From Aquatica leii (taxonomy: Eukaryota > Arthropoda > Insecta > Coleoptera > Lampyridae): a stretch of DNA of 64,000 nucleotides. Under the pieces are notes generated by a model that made no database searches, was not told the DNA's origin, and saw only the letters and a program-made list of their open reading frames with translations. Both the position numbers and the translations under genes were made by a program. Shown in pieces: positions 45,085 to 55,434 of the stretch (its first letter is position 1; each line of letters begins with the position of its first letter). Location of the stretch: the NCBI GenBank assembly GCA_035610365.1, contig CM069436.1, forward strand, positions 91,451,912 through 91,515,911, in the 5' to 3' direction.

Positions 45085-46150
45085 CGTGTTTTCGTCTCCT
45101 GTACCTACGCGCACGGTCTTTGAGTCGTACCTCCATACTTTTTCTTTACGTCCTCGTTGGGATGTGTTCGTATATATTCGGCCATCTTCTGTGCGGAGTA
45201 CTTCCTTGATGCTGGGTACTTGTAGATTTCGATGCAGCTGATTGTTTCTCACAAACCACGATTGATAATACATGGGGTAGTTTTGGGTTCGCGATGTAGA
45301 TATATCCGCGTGTGACTATGTTGGCGAGGCGTAGGTTGTGGTGGTCCGTATCACCGACTTGTAGAGTAGTAGCTGTTATCGACAGATAGGACGTTGTGCC
45401 TCCTCGTAATCGAGTACAGCTGGTCATGACTGCGAATGTTCTCGCTGCGGCGTTGTGGAGATGTTTATATCACATGATAGGCGTCTGCTCAGAACGAAGT
45501 CTATGTCTTCGTTCTTCCACGGTATGTTGGGATACTCGAGGTTGCCTCGACGTTTCGATCTGACTCTCAGGCGACGTGTGAAGAGTATTGCGGTGCTCTT
45601 TGTCGGGTTTACGGTGATCCTCTAGTTGGCATACCAACTCGACAAGCGTTGTACAGTAGAGGACCCAGGACTGACCCTTCAGATACTCCGGCTTGGATTC
45701 TTTTCGGGTTGGACCTGAACGTGTTCAGCTTCGTTCGATACGTACGGTTGATGAGGTAGAATCGGATCAACTGTACGATCGGTTGCGAGATACTGTTGCA
45801 TAGTAGCTTCATGCCAAACCTTATCGTCGACTCTTAGATGTAGAAAAAAACCACCCCGGTGTGAATTTTATTTCGAATCTTCTCGGCGACTCACAAAGCC
45901 TGTTGCGTCGTGGAGTGTGACTTTCGAAAACCAAACTCTCCTTTCGGAATGATTTCGTTGGCGTCGACTTCTCTCTTCAACCTAGTAACGACTACGCGTT
46001 CCAACTTACCTAACGTCGACAGTAAGTTGATGGGAGGGTAATTCTGCAGAATTGCTAGGCTTTTCCCTGGCGTCGGAATGAGAATGACGTGAGCCGCCTT
46101 CCATGGAGTCTGAAAGAGGCTTTAAAAATAGCGGTGACCAGTGAGGATGA
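45085..46150 (-). pseudogene. Degenerate Jockey-type LINE RT and 3' end
   Basis: Minus strand: YPPINLLSTLGKLERVVVTR and FGFRKSHSTTQQAL (about 45880-46060), then LIRFYLINRTYRTKL and IQAGVSEGSVLGPLLYN (45640-45790), a deletion that removes the YADD, then WRITVNPTKSTAILFTRR (about 45540-45620), and near the end SWFVRNNQLHRNLQVPSI (45200-45260). Frames shift several times. The pogo element at 45082 sits at its 3' end. Confidence 0.75.
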
Positions 46151-46159
46151 CCACGCCCT

Positions 46160-46599
46160 TAGCTGCGAGGAGTCGAATCGCTCAGTTGTGCTTCGGCGAC
46201 AGTGTACAACCGACATTTATGCATATATTTCACATTATTGCTACTAGAAAATTGCAGACTGATAAATCATAACCCACTACAAACTTGGTGACAAATAAAG
46301 ACCCTGCTTCTGAATTGACGTTTGATCATTTGTCAGCGTTTTAAATAATATATTTGTCATACTTTTTAAATCTGATTTATAAATTTTAACTGACAAAACT
46401 AGCTTTTCTTTTACTTTCTTATTATTGACTGGAATATAACTCAACTAAGCGATTGTATTTGAAATCTTAGAATATACGAAATTTTCATAAGCTTTTGGAC
46501 TAAAAAATATGCGTGCCCTATTCCTACAATAAACTAATTATAATTTTTAAATAAATCAAAACAGTAAAAAGTCATTTATTAAAATCTTTGTTTACAAAA
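46160..46599. other. Intergenic, 3' flank of MRM3
   Basis: A+T-rich. No other feature recognised. Confidence 0.4.
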
Positions 46600-48022
46600 T
46601 CATCTCTGAACAAAAGAAGTTTCCAGATTAACATTTAACGAAAGCAGAAATTGTCTTTTCATTTCAAATAAAATCACACCTAAAGCTGTGCCTACATTTA
46701 AGCTATCTACATAACTATTCATTGGGATATTTAATCTCACACCCATAAAATTGGTAGCTATTCGAAAAGATTCTTCACTAATGCCTTGCGTTTCTCCACC
46801 TACCACCAAAGCCAGTGATTTGTAGTTATTAAATTGAACCCCATAGTATGGTAATAATGGCATTGATAATACAATGTTTTGTAAACTTCTATCTTGTATA
46901 ATATCTAAGGTATTATTTTCTGATTGTTCTGTAATAATTTTATTGTCTGCCACAAATACAGCACTGTTTGAAGTTTGTAAGTGTCGTTCAATATCAGGCC
47001 AATCCATCTTTTTATAAATTTGCAAATGAAAATGAGCACCACACGCACTCCTCAATACTTTTGTGTCCCAAAGATCTACACATCCTAAAACGAATAATCA
47101 TTTTTGAGCACAATTTAACTATCCTTACCTTTTGTGAGAATAACACTGTTGATACCTACTCCAGCAGCAGTTCTAAGGATAGCACCTAAATTTCCAGGCT
47201 CTCGGATGTTGTCACATATTACTGTTATTGGTAAACTATTGTGTGAAATGTAATTTTCTACTAGTGGCGTTTTAAAGATTCCTAAAAGCAGATTTAAATG
47301 GTTAAATATATAGTTATTTGTCAGTACCCATAATTCCTGGTGTCGTTGAAAGATCTGACCAAATTTGTATTTCTCGATAAGGCATCTTTAAGATCCTTGC
47401 ACCTGTTTTGGGTAAATATGCTTTTAAGTCTTCCAAGTCGCTTACTCGACTAAATATTAAATTTTTAAGTATGCATTTCGCTTGTAAGGCTTCTTTAATT
47501 AAACGTTTACCTTCGAGCAAAGCTAAATCTTGTTTAATTTGTTGTCTACGTGATTTTACTGTTAACAACAACTGACTAAAATTTAAAGTTACTTTATGTA
47601 TACATTTACACCTGCAACGAATACCTTATAATACGATCATTATTTTTTAGTTTTGTATAAACCAAGTTTCCTTCGGCATTGATAACTGTTTCTAACATAT
47701 CAACCGTTTCTTTTGACATAGGAGTTTGTATTTTTAGTTGTTTCTTTCTTTTTTTCATTTTTTCGCCTTCTTTTTCGGTTACTTTAGGTTCTAGAGAAGA
47801 TTTAAGATCGACTGGGATCCAGTTACTTTTAAGTGGTCGTTGGGGTAGTTGTTTAGTTTCATTTTTTGTACTGTGATCTTCAATTTGGTTCAAATCATCG
47901 GATTCTTCATTAGTTAATACCCTGCGAGGCCTTCTGTGCGACCATCTAGCGTAAGACCGGACTTCTTTTAAATTATTAAACTTTAAAAGTTTTATAATAG
48001 AATTTTTTAAGAAGAATGCCAT
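46600..48022 (-). CDS. MRM3: Mitochondrial rRNA methyltransferase 3 (SpoU/TrmH family)
   Basis: Four exons join in phase to 432 codons: 47610-48022, 47328-47575, 47129-47281, 46600-47084. The N-terminus MAFFLKNSIIKLLKFNNLKE is basic and hydrophobic, as in a mitochondrial targeting peptide. A Lys/Glu-rich linker follows. From residue about 138 comes a substrate-binding domain (LLEGKRLIKEALQAKCIL), and from about 228 the SPOUT fold: ICDNIREPGNLGAILRTAAG (motif 1 with Asn, Glu and Arg), LALVVGGETQGISEES (motif 2), LNIPMNSYVDSLNVGTALGV (motif 3). The family 2'-O-methylates a guanosine in the peptidyl-transferase loop of the mitochondrial large rRNA (human MRM3, G1370). All catalytic motifs are present and no defect is seen. 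Confidence 0.95.
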
Positions 48023-48080
48023 TTAAATGTTTAATTTTATTAAATTGAAATAAAATGTGGTTATGCTACATTTATAAAAT
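48023..48080. promoter_or_regulatory. Likely bidirectional promoter
   Basis: Only 58 bases separate the MRM3 start codon (minus) from the ATG of a candidate first exon (plus). The stretch is A+T-rich. A shared promoter is inferred from spacing alone. Confidence 0.35.
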
Positions 48081-48163
48081 ATGAGAATTTTAAATGATAA
48101 AATTTCCCATCAGTTAAATCATGTTGATGTACAAGGTGCTATACAAAAGTTCCTGAAAGAAAG
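48081..48163 (+). CDS. Candidate first coding exon of an unknown divergent gene
   Basis: ATG at 48081 opens 27 codons (MRILNDKISHQLNHVDVQGA, then IQKFLKE) and stops at a GTATGA donor after AAG. The peptide looks like a helical N-terminus, LisH-like in spirit, but I do not recognise it. No continuing exon was found downstream; later exons would have to lie beyond the LINE fragment. Confidence 0.4.
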
Positions 48164-48479
48164 GTATGACGTTTGATTCAATTTAGTGTATTTTTTTTGG
48201 GAATTTGCGAATAAGTCAATGTCGTTAACTAAGTTATTTTGTAATAAAATTAGATTTATTATCAAACGGCAAGAAAAAAGGAACACATCGGATTACTTTA
48301 TTTATAAATTTTAATATAAGAAAAAAAAATGAAAACTGTGATGGCAGTTTGACAGTATTCTGGATCCATAATTTAGCTTCAATTGTTTGGCTTTGCAAAA
48401 TTAGGAGTTACAATCGTAAACGTTTTTCTCAACTACATCAAACGTTCTCGGGGTTCTATTGATCACCTATAAGTATATA

Positions 48480-49310
48480 GTTAGAAAACAAGAAAAGCAG
48501 AAAGCAAAGATATCACAAACGGAACAATGGAGGAAATACTACAGGTCATAGGTGGGGTGCAAAAGGAGATGAAAGAAGGCTTTGAGGACAATAAGAAAAT
48601 GATTCGAAGATTACAAGAAAAAGTAGAATGGAAAGAAAAAGAATGGAAAATGGAAAAACAACATTTACAAGACAGAATTGAAAAATTAGAAGATATCTTG
48701 GAGAGACAAGAAAAACAAAAAAAGAATAACATAATAATCAAAGGCCTACAAATAGATAAGGATCAAGACTTAAAGAGCAAGGTGCAAGATTTCATCTCAA
48801 ACGAAGTGGGAGTACAAGCAACTATTAAAAAAGCATACAAAGTAGGCAAGACGAATAGGACAGCAATAATCGCTAAACTAGAGACATGGCAACAAAAAAA
48901 AGACATAATGGAAAATAAAAAAAAATTGAAAGGGAAAATAATTATAATTGATAATGACCTAACAACAGAAGATATGAACATTCAACAAGAAATAGCTAAC
49001 GAAGAGGAAACATCCGAAAAAAAAATAAAGGTAGACTACAAAGAATTAAAGTTAAATGACATATGGTATAAATGGGACAACTCAGCTAAAGAATTAAAAC
49101 TAAAGAACTGATGAAAAGAGGACAAAAAGAGATGACGACATCGGCGAGAAAAAGGACAACGAATACGGAAAAAACAAAAATAGCAAATTGAAATATAGGG
49201 AGCATGCTAGAACCTGGTCAAATGCAAGTTATAGCAGAGGAACTACAACGATATCAAATAGATGTAGCACCCATACAGGAAATAGGATGGCAAAAAAAAG
49301 AGAAATAGTC
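48480..49310 (+). mobile_element. 5' part of a LINE (ORF1 complete, ORF2 start only)
   Basis: A non-LTR element with an intact coiled-coil ORF1 (48527-49111) and, from about 49131, the first residues of an endonuclease ORF (NIGSMLEPGQMQVIAEEL; QEIGWQKKEK), ending at about 49307. The rest of ORF2 is missing, so it was deleted at its 3' side, unusual for LINEs, which normally lose the 5' side. Confidence 0.75.
48527..49111 (+). CDS. LINE ORF1 protein, 194 aa
   Basis: MEEILQVIGGVQKEMKEGFE starts a coiled coil (residues about 1-65, heavy in Lys, Glu and Gln). An RRM-like/C-terminal part follows with KKNNIIIKGLQIDKDQDL, KVQDFISNEVGVQATIKKAY and IIAKLETWQQKKDIMENKKK. This is the layout of nucleic-acid-chaperone ORF1 proteins in insect LINEs. 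No stop or frameshift interrupts it, but the element is incomplete. Confidence 0.7.
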   Translation: MEEILQVIGGVQKEMKEGFEDNKKMIRRLQEKVEWKEKEWKMEKQHLQDRIEKLEDILERQEKQKKNNIIIKGLQIDKDQDLKSKVQDFISNEVGVQATIKKAYKVGKTNRTAIIAKLETWQQKKDIMENKKKLKGKIIIIDNDLTTEDMNIQQEIANEEETSEKKIKVDYKELKLNDIWYKWDNSAKELKLKN

Positions 49311-49469
49311 AAAAAAAATATAGTCTGCTGTTATATTATTGTATTATAATATAATAATAAAATTAACGAGCAATCTTTAGATTTTATTTTATTACCGCTT
49401 CTAATCATTCTATCTACAAGATATCTATGTTATGTTCTTTTTTGGATTGTTTTGCTTCTAGTCTTTACA

Positions 49470-49900
49470 CTCTTGCTCATAATAAGTATTTACATCTAAC
49501 GGCTGAAGCTAAGGTATGTATGAGGTAGTATGCAGTATCCAGAAGATTAATGTTTTTGGTGTGTATCTGTAATATCACAAGTACAGGATCAATTTTGTTT
49601 TGTTTAGCAAATCTTAGGAAGTGATGAATCCACGTTGGTGCAAAAATGAAGGTTTGGGCCCACCCAGATGGGTGGCATTCAACAACTGACTCTGAAGGCA
49701 AACCAACTTTAAACATGGGATTCGTTTTTGCTCTAGGAAAAACCATTAACAAAAGGATGTATTGCTCTACGACACGGAAACAAATTTCTGCCGTGACAAG
49801 TTTTTCCTCTTTCAGTAGACGTCAAAACACCCGACTTGTTTTTTGTCCTTCATAGATAGGATTGAAGTTGAAGATGCGACTAGGAGGACAATGAAATGAA
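49470..49900 (-). pseudogene. Pogo-like transposase fragment
   Basis: The minus frame 49477-49752 has MLMVFPRAKTNPMFKVGLPS, CHPSGWAQTFIFAPTWIHHF and LRFAKQNKIDPVLVILQIHT. Its upstream part (to about 49860) shows degraded GQKTSRV and ERGKLVTAE-like pieces. This matches the DDE_1 domain of pogo/jerky-type transposases. The second Asp position is replaced (LVILQIHT instead of LxLDNH), so it is dead. Confidence 0.65.
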
Positions 49901-51522
49901 AAAGTTTAAAACATTTGGCTTATTAAATGCTGCAGCTCAAACCGTTGAAGTATTGAGACCCGAAGTGAAATTTGTGGGTGCGTCTTCATACAATTATATA
50001 CCTAATCGCGGCTCGTTATTAAAATTATGATTAATGTAATTTTTTTTTGCATACTGATAAATAACTAATCGGAACTCTGTGAAATTAAGTTTGAACAACT
50101 TTTTCCATGTGTTAGCTCTTCTTCTTCCACACAGCACGCGAGATGCAATGGATATACATATTTATCCATATAATATCCATTGATTTACATCCGTAGTTCA
50201 ATATCCACTGTATATGCACCTTATATACATTCATGGATATCTGTGAAATAGAATTATCTTAAGTGTTATAACAATTTTTTCAGAAACATTTTTTTTATGA
50301 TTCCTTAGCCAACCAGATTGCGTTTTTCTTACATCACTTTTACGTTATATTAGAGTATCTTTGTAACGAACAATTTGATTAAAAAAAGTGCTCGTCTTGT
50401 GGGAGAAGATTTTAATGAGAAACAAAAAAACTGCCTCTGTCAAGACACAAGATTATGTGTACTTAAAATAGAAAAGATGGATACAGCTGAAAGCGTACTG
50501 AATTCAGGTAAGAATAAGGAGAAAAAATGGTTAATCGTGTTTAACAAATGAGACAAAATGACGCCACTTTAGTGGCAATCGATGCAGAGTATCATCTCTT
50601 CTGCCGGCATAACTTCTATACTAGGATAACAATCAAAGCAAAAATATTGTCCTCATTACAAGCGTTGATAAAGCGGTGAAGGTTATTTACTAATAATGAT
50701 GAATGTTAGTTTTCTTTTGACCAATTAATTAGTGAGAGTATCAGCTCGATGTTTAACAGTCGTCTTAAAGAAAATCATAGAAACGATATAGTTTTAGCTG
50801 ACTCTCCCAACAAAGGCTGCGTTTTGTGCGTTTATCACTTATTAGGCACAAGCGCATGCTTGTGGCCTCTAAATTGCATCGGCCTCAAAACGAAGAGAAG
50901 TGAACGAAAAGTGCATAACACCACAGTTGCAGCGGTTTCAAACTCATCTAATGCATCAGGTCTCCTAAGTACATCATCCGCCACAACAGAACTGATCCTT
51001 TGCCTATCAAACTAGGCTCATTAGATTCTTGGAAAAAAAATGCTCTGCATTTGGATATGCCATCATAGCTACCGTAAGACTCAAATCTCCACCTCTGTCA
51101 GCAATTGGGGCGTTCATTTAAAAAAATTGTACCAAAACAACTACTAGACTTGTTGTCGATGCTAGAGTGCTCATCTACTTATTATGAAGTTGCTGTACCT
51201 GAGGCATGTTTTATTCTCTGGGCTACAAAGTGTAACTCATTTTGTTTTATTTTAAATTAACATACTTATTTTTTTATTTAAAATATATGTAAAATTCAAA
51301 ACCACAACTTTTTGTCAGGTAAAATCTGGGTAAAATTACTTGGCCACTAGGATACTGCTTTATTTAATTTTTTAAATTTTGAACAAAACATTTGCCTAAA
51401 GTTGGTTGCTAAGAAAATTATTTGTTTATTTTTTTTTAAATTTAATGTCAAAACTTTTATTTACATTTTTCTTTTTTGTATAAATTTTTTTTACTAAAAC
51501 TAAAATTATTATAAAAACTACG
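49901..51522. other. Intergenic, 3' flank of the dynein gene
   Basis: No gene recognised. An 88-codon plus frame at 50749-51015 (MFNSRLKENHRNDIVLADSP) has no recognised domain. Around 50155-50245 there is a run of GGATAT/ATATCC words forming short inverted repeats. Confidence 0.4.
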
Positions 51523-54500
51523 TTAGTTTGCTAAGCTTAGTAGCAAAGCTGTGCCCCTTTTAATCCAAAAATCTGCATTTTCGGCTCCGCTTTTTAGATC
51601 AACCGCTACCACAAAAGCGGGCCATCCCTGAATTCCCGTTCTTATTGGGTAATAATAGGCAGGACACGAATAAAATCCTGTCATAAAGGTACGATATTAT
51701 ACGCATGTTACTTGATGTGACGTTGATGTTACCTCTAGTTCGTTTCTTTAGTTGCTCCACAGGCTTAAAGTGGATAATGGGCATTGGGCAAACCAGTTGC
51801 ATCGGTTGCGGCTCAATCAATGTCGCAGTTTTTTTGTCCCATCCTGCTCCTTCTAAATATAAGCCCTTCACGTAAACACCAGAAGGAGGCTTCTCAACAA
51901 TACTGTATTCTTCCACTACCAAGACTGTAAACTCCCAGCCTAAGGTATCTATTGGAATTTCCATTGCTCGAGCAGCAGTCTTATTTAGAAAAACTGTGGT
52001 TAAAGAATATTGAAAAATTAAAATAATATACTTGTAAGCATGCCGTCAAAAATCCAGTGGGAAAGGTATAAGACGATAACCAGAAAAATAGAGGCGGCCT
52101 GATTGTTTCCGCCCAAGTCGAAAAGTGGTCTATTCGCGCTACTAAGTCTCGCGTCCATGATCCCAAAAGTTTTAATGAAGGGTATGCTGTAAAAAAATGT
52201 TTAGAAAAAAAAATTGTTTAATTGAAAAAGTACCTTTTAGCCAAGCTGCTGGTACTCGGCCATCATCTATACTAGTAAATATGTCTTCCAGCTCAGAAGA
52301 CATTACAACCAAACCTTTAATACCTTTTTGAAGTTCATCCAAAGATACTCTGATGCGAACTAATAATACGTTGTATCTAGAAGAATATACTGTAAATTAA
52401 ATTTTATAATTTAAAACTATACCGTTGTATTTCTTGTAGTAGAATAACGTCTAATGGTGTTTTATCATTTCCAATTAATTTATCAGTGGTTTCGTAGTCA
52501 ATTGGTTGAGGAATTTTAAGTAGAACTTCAGCTGCCATTTGGGATACTTTATCTTCTTTGGATTCCGATTCAGAGCTAGATGCTTGGATTTGCAAAGACA
52601 TCAGTGTTTCACATAACAATCTTGTTTCAGTTATAAGTGAAGTAATATCTGCGTTTGGATGTTGACCAAAAGCTTCTGGACGATCAATGTTTGGTAACAC
52701 ATTTATATAATCAAGATATGATGGCAACGAACCATCGCGTGGTATGTGATATGTAGGAAGAGAAGATAATCTGAAAAAAAAAACTATTATTTGACGCTTG
52801 AAATCATAGATTAACAACCGAAAGAATGGAACACTGAGAACACTTTCGGAAAAGTATTGATTTATGTAAGTGAGCAATAGTCGCCTGTCCCAATCGTCAG
52901 TTACGTGACCACCGTAATTTACACCCGCGATTAAATATTTTAAAGCATCCCATGGAGTTATGTCATACTCGTCTAAATATATTGACAATAAATTTTCTGA
53001 TACCTGCAATTTTGAATGTTTATTGTTATCTTCCAGAGTCGACGTTATACCTCAAAATCTGAATCGTTAAAACTATATAGGACGTTCCAACCCAACTGTT
53101 GAAATTTTTTTCGTTCTAAAAGAATAGCGTGGAAGAAACACAAAGAGAATAGTAGACGCTTATATTTATCCTTAGCTTTGCACGCGTCAAACTGATCTTC
53201 AGTTATCAGATTATACAATCGTTTTAGATTTGCTTTAAGACCCTAAAAGGAAAACGTGTAAAGTAACTTTTAATAAGTTTTATGCTTACTTTGGGTGGCT
53301 CCGTAGTCATTTTTATCGACGCTTGTAAAATCGAAATAGGAAAATCTGGATGGGGACTTGAGCTTAGCCACAATCTAAATGCTGGATGTACTTTGCCAGT
53401 TTGCATTGTTTCAACTATCTTGTCTAATTTTGGCATCCAACTTAAAGACAAATGACAATTTGCCAAAAAGACCCAATTGCCTTCTTTAGTACCAGTTTGA
53501 ATCATTCTATAAAATGTATTTATAAAAAAAACTTAAATTTTTTTTTAATCTACCTAGTGGCTATTGGCGCTTGTCCTTGTCCTAATGACAAAGATTGAAA
53601 ATATTCGCCCATATCCGAATTTTCGGCTAATTGTATTAGTGCTGTGGTAGGATCGACACCCGGAGATAACACGAATATTAGAGGAGTTTGGGGAATAGAT
53701 TCTTCTAGAACCGCTTTTATGTCTAAAACGGGCGGCTCAATAAACTTTGGACCCATTTGGTTAATGATAAAGTTAGTGATACAAAATGAGATTCGATCTT
53801 GGCGTATACAGCGTACAAACAACATTTTTTGAAATTCGTTGCAAATGTCATCCCATTCGCCTAAAAATTTTAACACATTCTAAAGTTGTGTTTAAACATT
53901 TGATAACAAAGTACCAATTAAAGGTAACGTCTCGGGTTCAGTATGAAGGTACCAATCGCGCCAATCTCTTGTAAATTGTTCAAAAGAGCCCGTGATGCCA
54001 TGAAATCCAGGTAACTTATCTAATTCTGTTATGTTATCCCAAGCTTCTTCATTAAGGTACGCTAGGGATTTGTAATTTGATTTAATACCAAAAAAAGTTT
54101 TGTAAGTACATACCACAAGGGTTATCCAATTGATTTTCGCGATCTAACACTACGCCGCCTTTCAAAAGAAAATTATATTCGTGAGGCACTATTTTTCCTA
54201 GAACTTCCATAATTTTTATGCACATATGGAAGGAAAATAATAACTTATGTCTTGCAAATAAGGTTCGACATGTATTTCTGTAAATTGAACATTTTTATTA
54301 AATAATAAAAACAAAAACGTTTACTTGCTTATAAACTGCATAAGTGTGATATTCATTTAAATTCGATATTCGATCCGGCAAATGGTTTGATTTGGGGCTT
54401 CTCTCGATTGATTGTGTGAATAAATACGTGTACGAATCTAATGCAAACTGGTACATGGGATCTATTTTACCCATGTCATTTAAAACGAAAAATAAAATAG

Positions 54501-55434
54501 ATGCACGTTCGGCGCATGGACGATAACCCTACGCAATTAATTATTGTGAAATTACTAATAAGACACGATCTAAACCGTCGTACTTCTCTAGCAGTGTCAA
54601 TCTGTATTTCGGTGACTTCTGATACCTCTAAACTTTTTGTTACCGCAATTGATGTAGCTTTTGAAACTTGCAAAGTATTGAATAGTTCTTCATCTTCTAG
54701 CAACGAACCTTTTGATTCGTTAAGTAATCTTAACAGTTCATTCTCCAAGTCTATCAAAGTTCTTTTACCTAAACAAATTTTATTTAAAGCGCATTTAATA
54801 TGATCGTAATATTGCAGTATTTGCCTGTAGCTATAGTTGTAACCATTGTATCTTTTTGTTCTTCTAATTGGGGCCTTTCTTTCCGGACCACAATACCTAA
54901 GAGTTGAGCTTCTAAACCTTGTTGTTTAACGGCAAAGTTAACTAGCGTAGTTTTAGTTGATATTTCTGGAGGGTAGTGAGGGTTGGCCAGTTTGGTAGTG
55001 ATATAAAACTTAAACTGATCGTTGTAGTTAATTAGTTTTTCGTCAAACTTGATCATTTCTACAGCGCCTTGTTTAATAATTTCTTTGTTAAGCACCGAAT
55101 TTAAAGACGGGTCCATTTCTTCTAAGATGTTTTGAAGAAGAACCGGCCACCCATTTTGAAGAGCGTTATCTAATATTTTCATGTAGTCGGGCATGCCGAA
55201 ATCGATTACACGTAAGCGGTTTTTATTTTCCATCGCTTTAATCCATTTTTGTGCTTGTATCTGTGGATCTATAACTAGAGGCCATCTTGTACCTCGAGTA
55301 ACAATTATTCCATTTTCCGTACTAAACCCATCTGATGGCAACCCTTGAATGTTCCATTCTCGTATCGTAGTAGGGTCGCTCAAAAAGTTTATAACGACAA
55401 ACTCCGTATCAAAAGGTATTTCTTGATATTGTAC
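51523..55434 (-). other. DNAH2: DNAH2: AAA5, AAA6 and C-terminal domain
   Basis: [20 protein letters not shown] and [19 protein letters not shown] are AAA5. [40 protein letters not shown] and [19 protein letters not shown] are AAA6. [20 protein letters not shown] and [17 protein letters not shown] mark the C-terminal domain. The end reads [45 protein letters not shown] and [14 protein letters not shown]-stop, an intact axonemal dynein C-terminus. Confidence 0.92.

Noticed and set aside
49646-49855. Plus-strand frame of 69 codons
   Set aside because: The minus strand encodes the pogo-like transposase here.
50476-50506. Short ATG exon-like stretch ending at a GTAAGA donor
   Set aside because: Ten codons and a donor are too little; no following exon was seen.
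50749-51015. 88-codon frame in the 3' flank of the dynein gene
   Set aside because: No domain and no neighbouring support; left as unassigned sequence.
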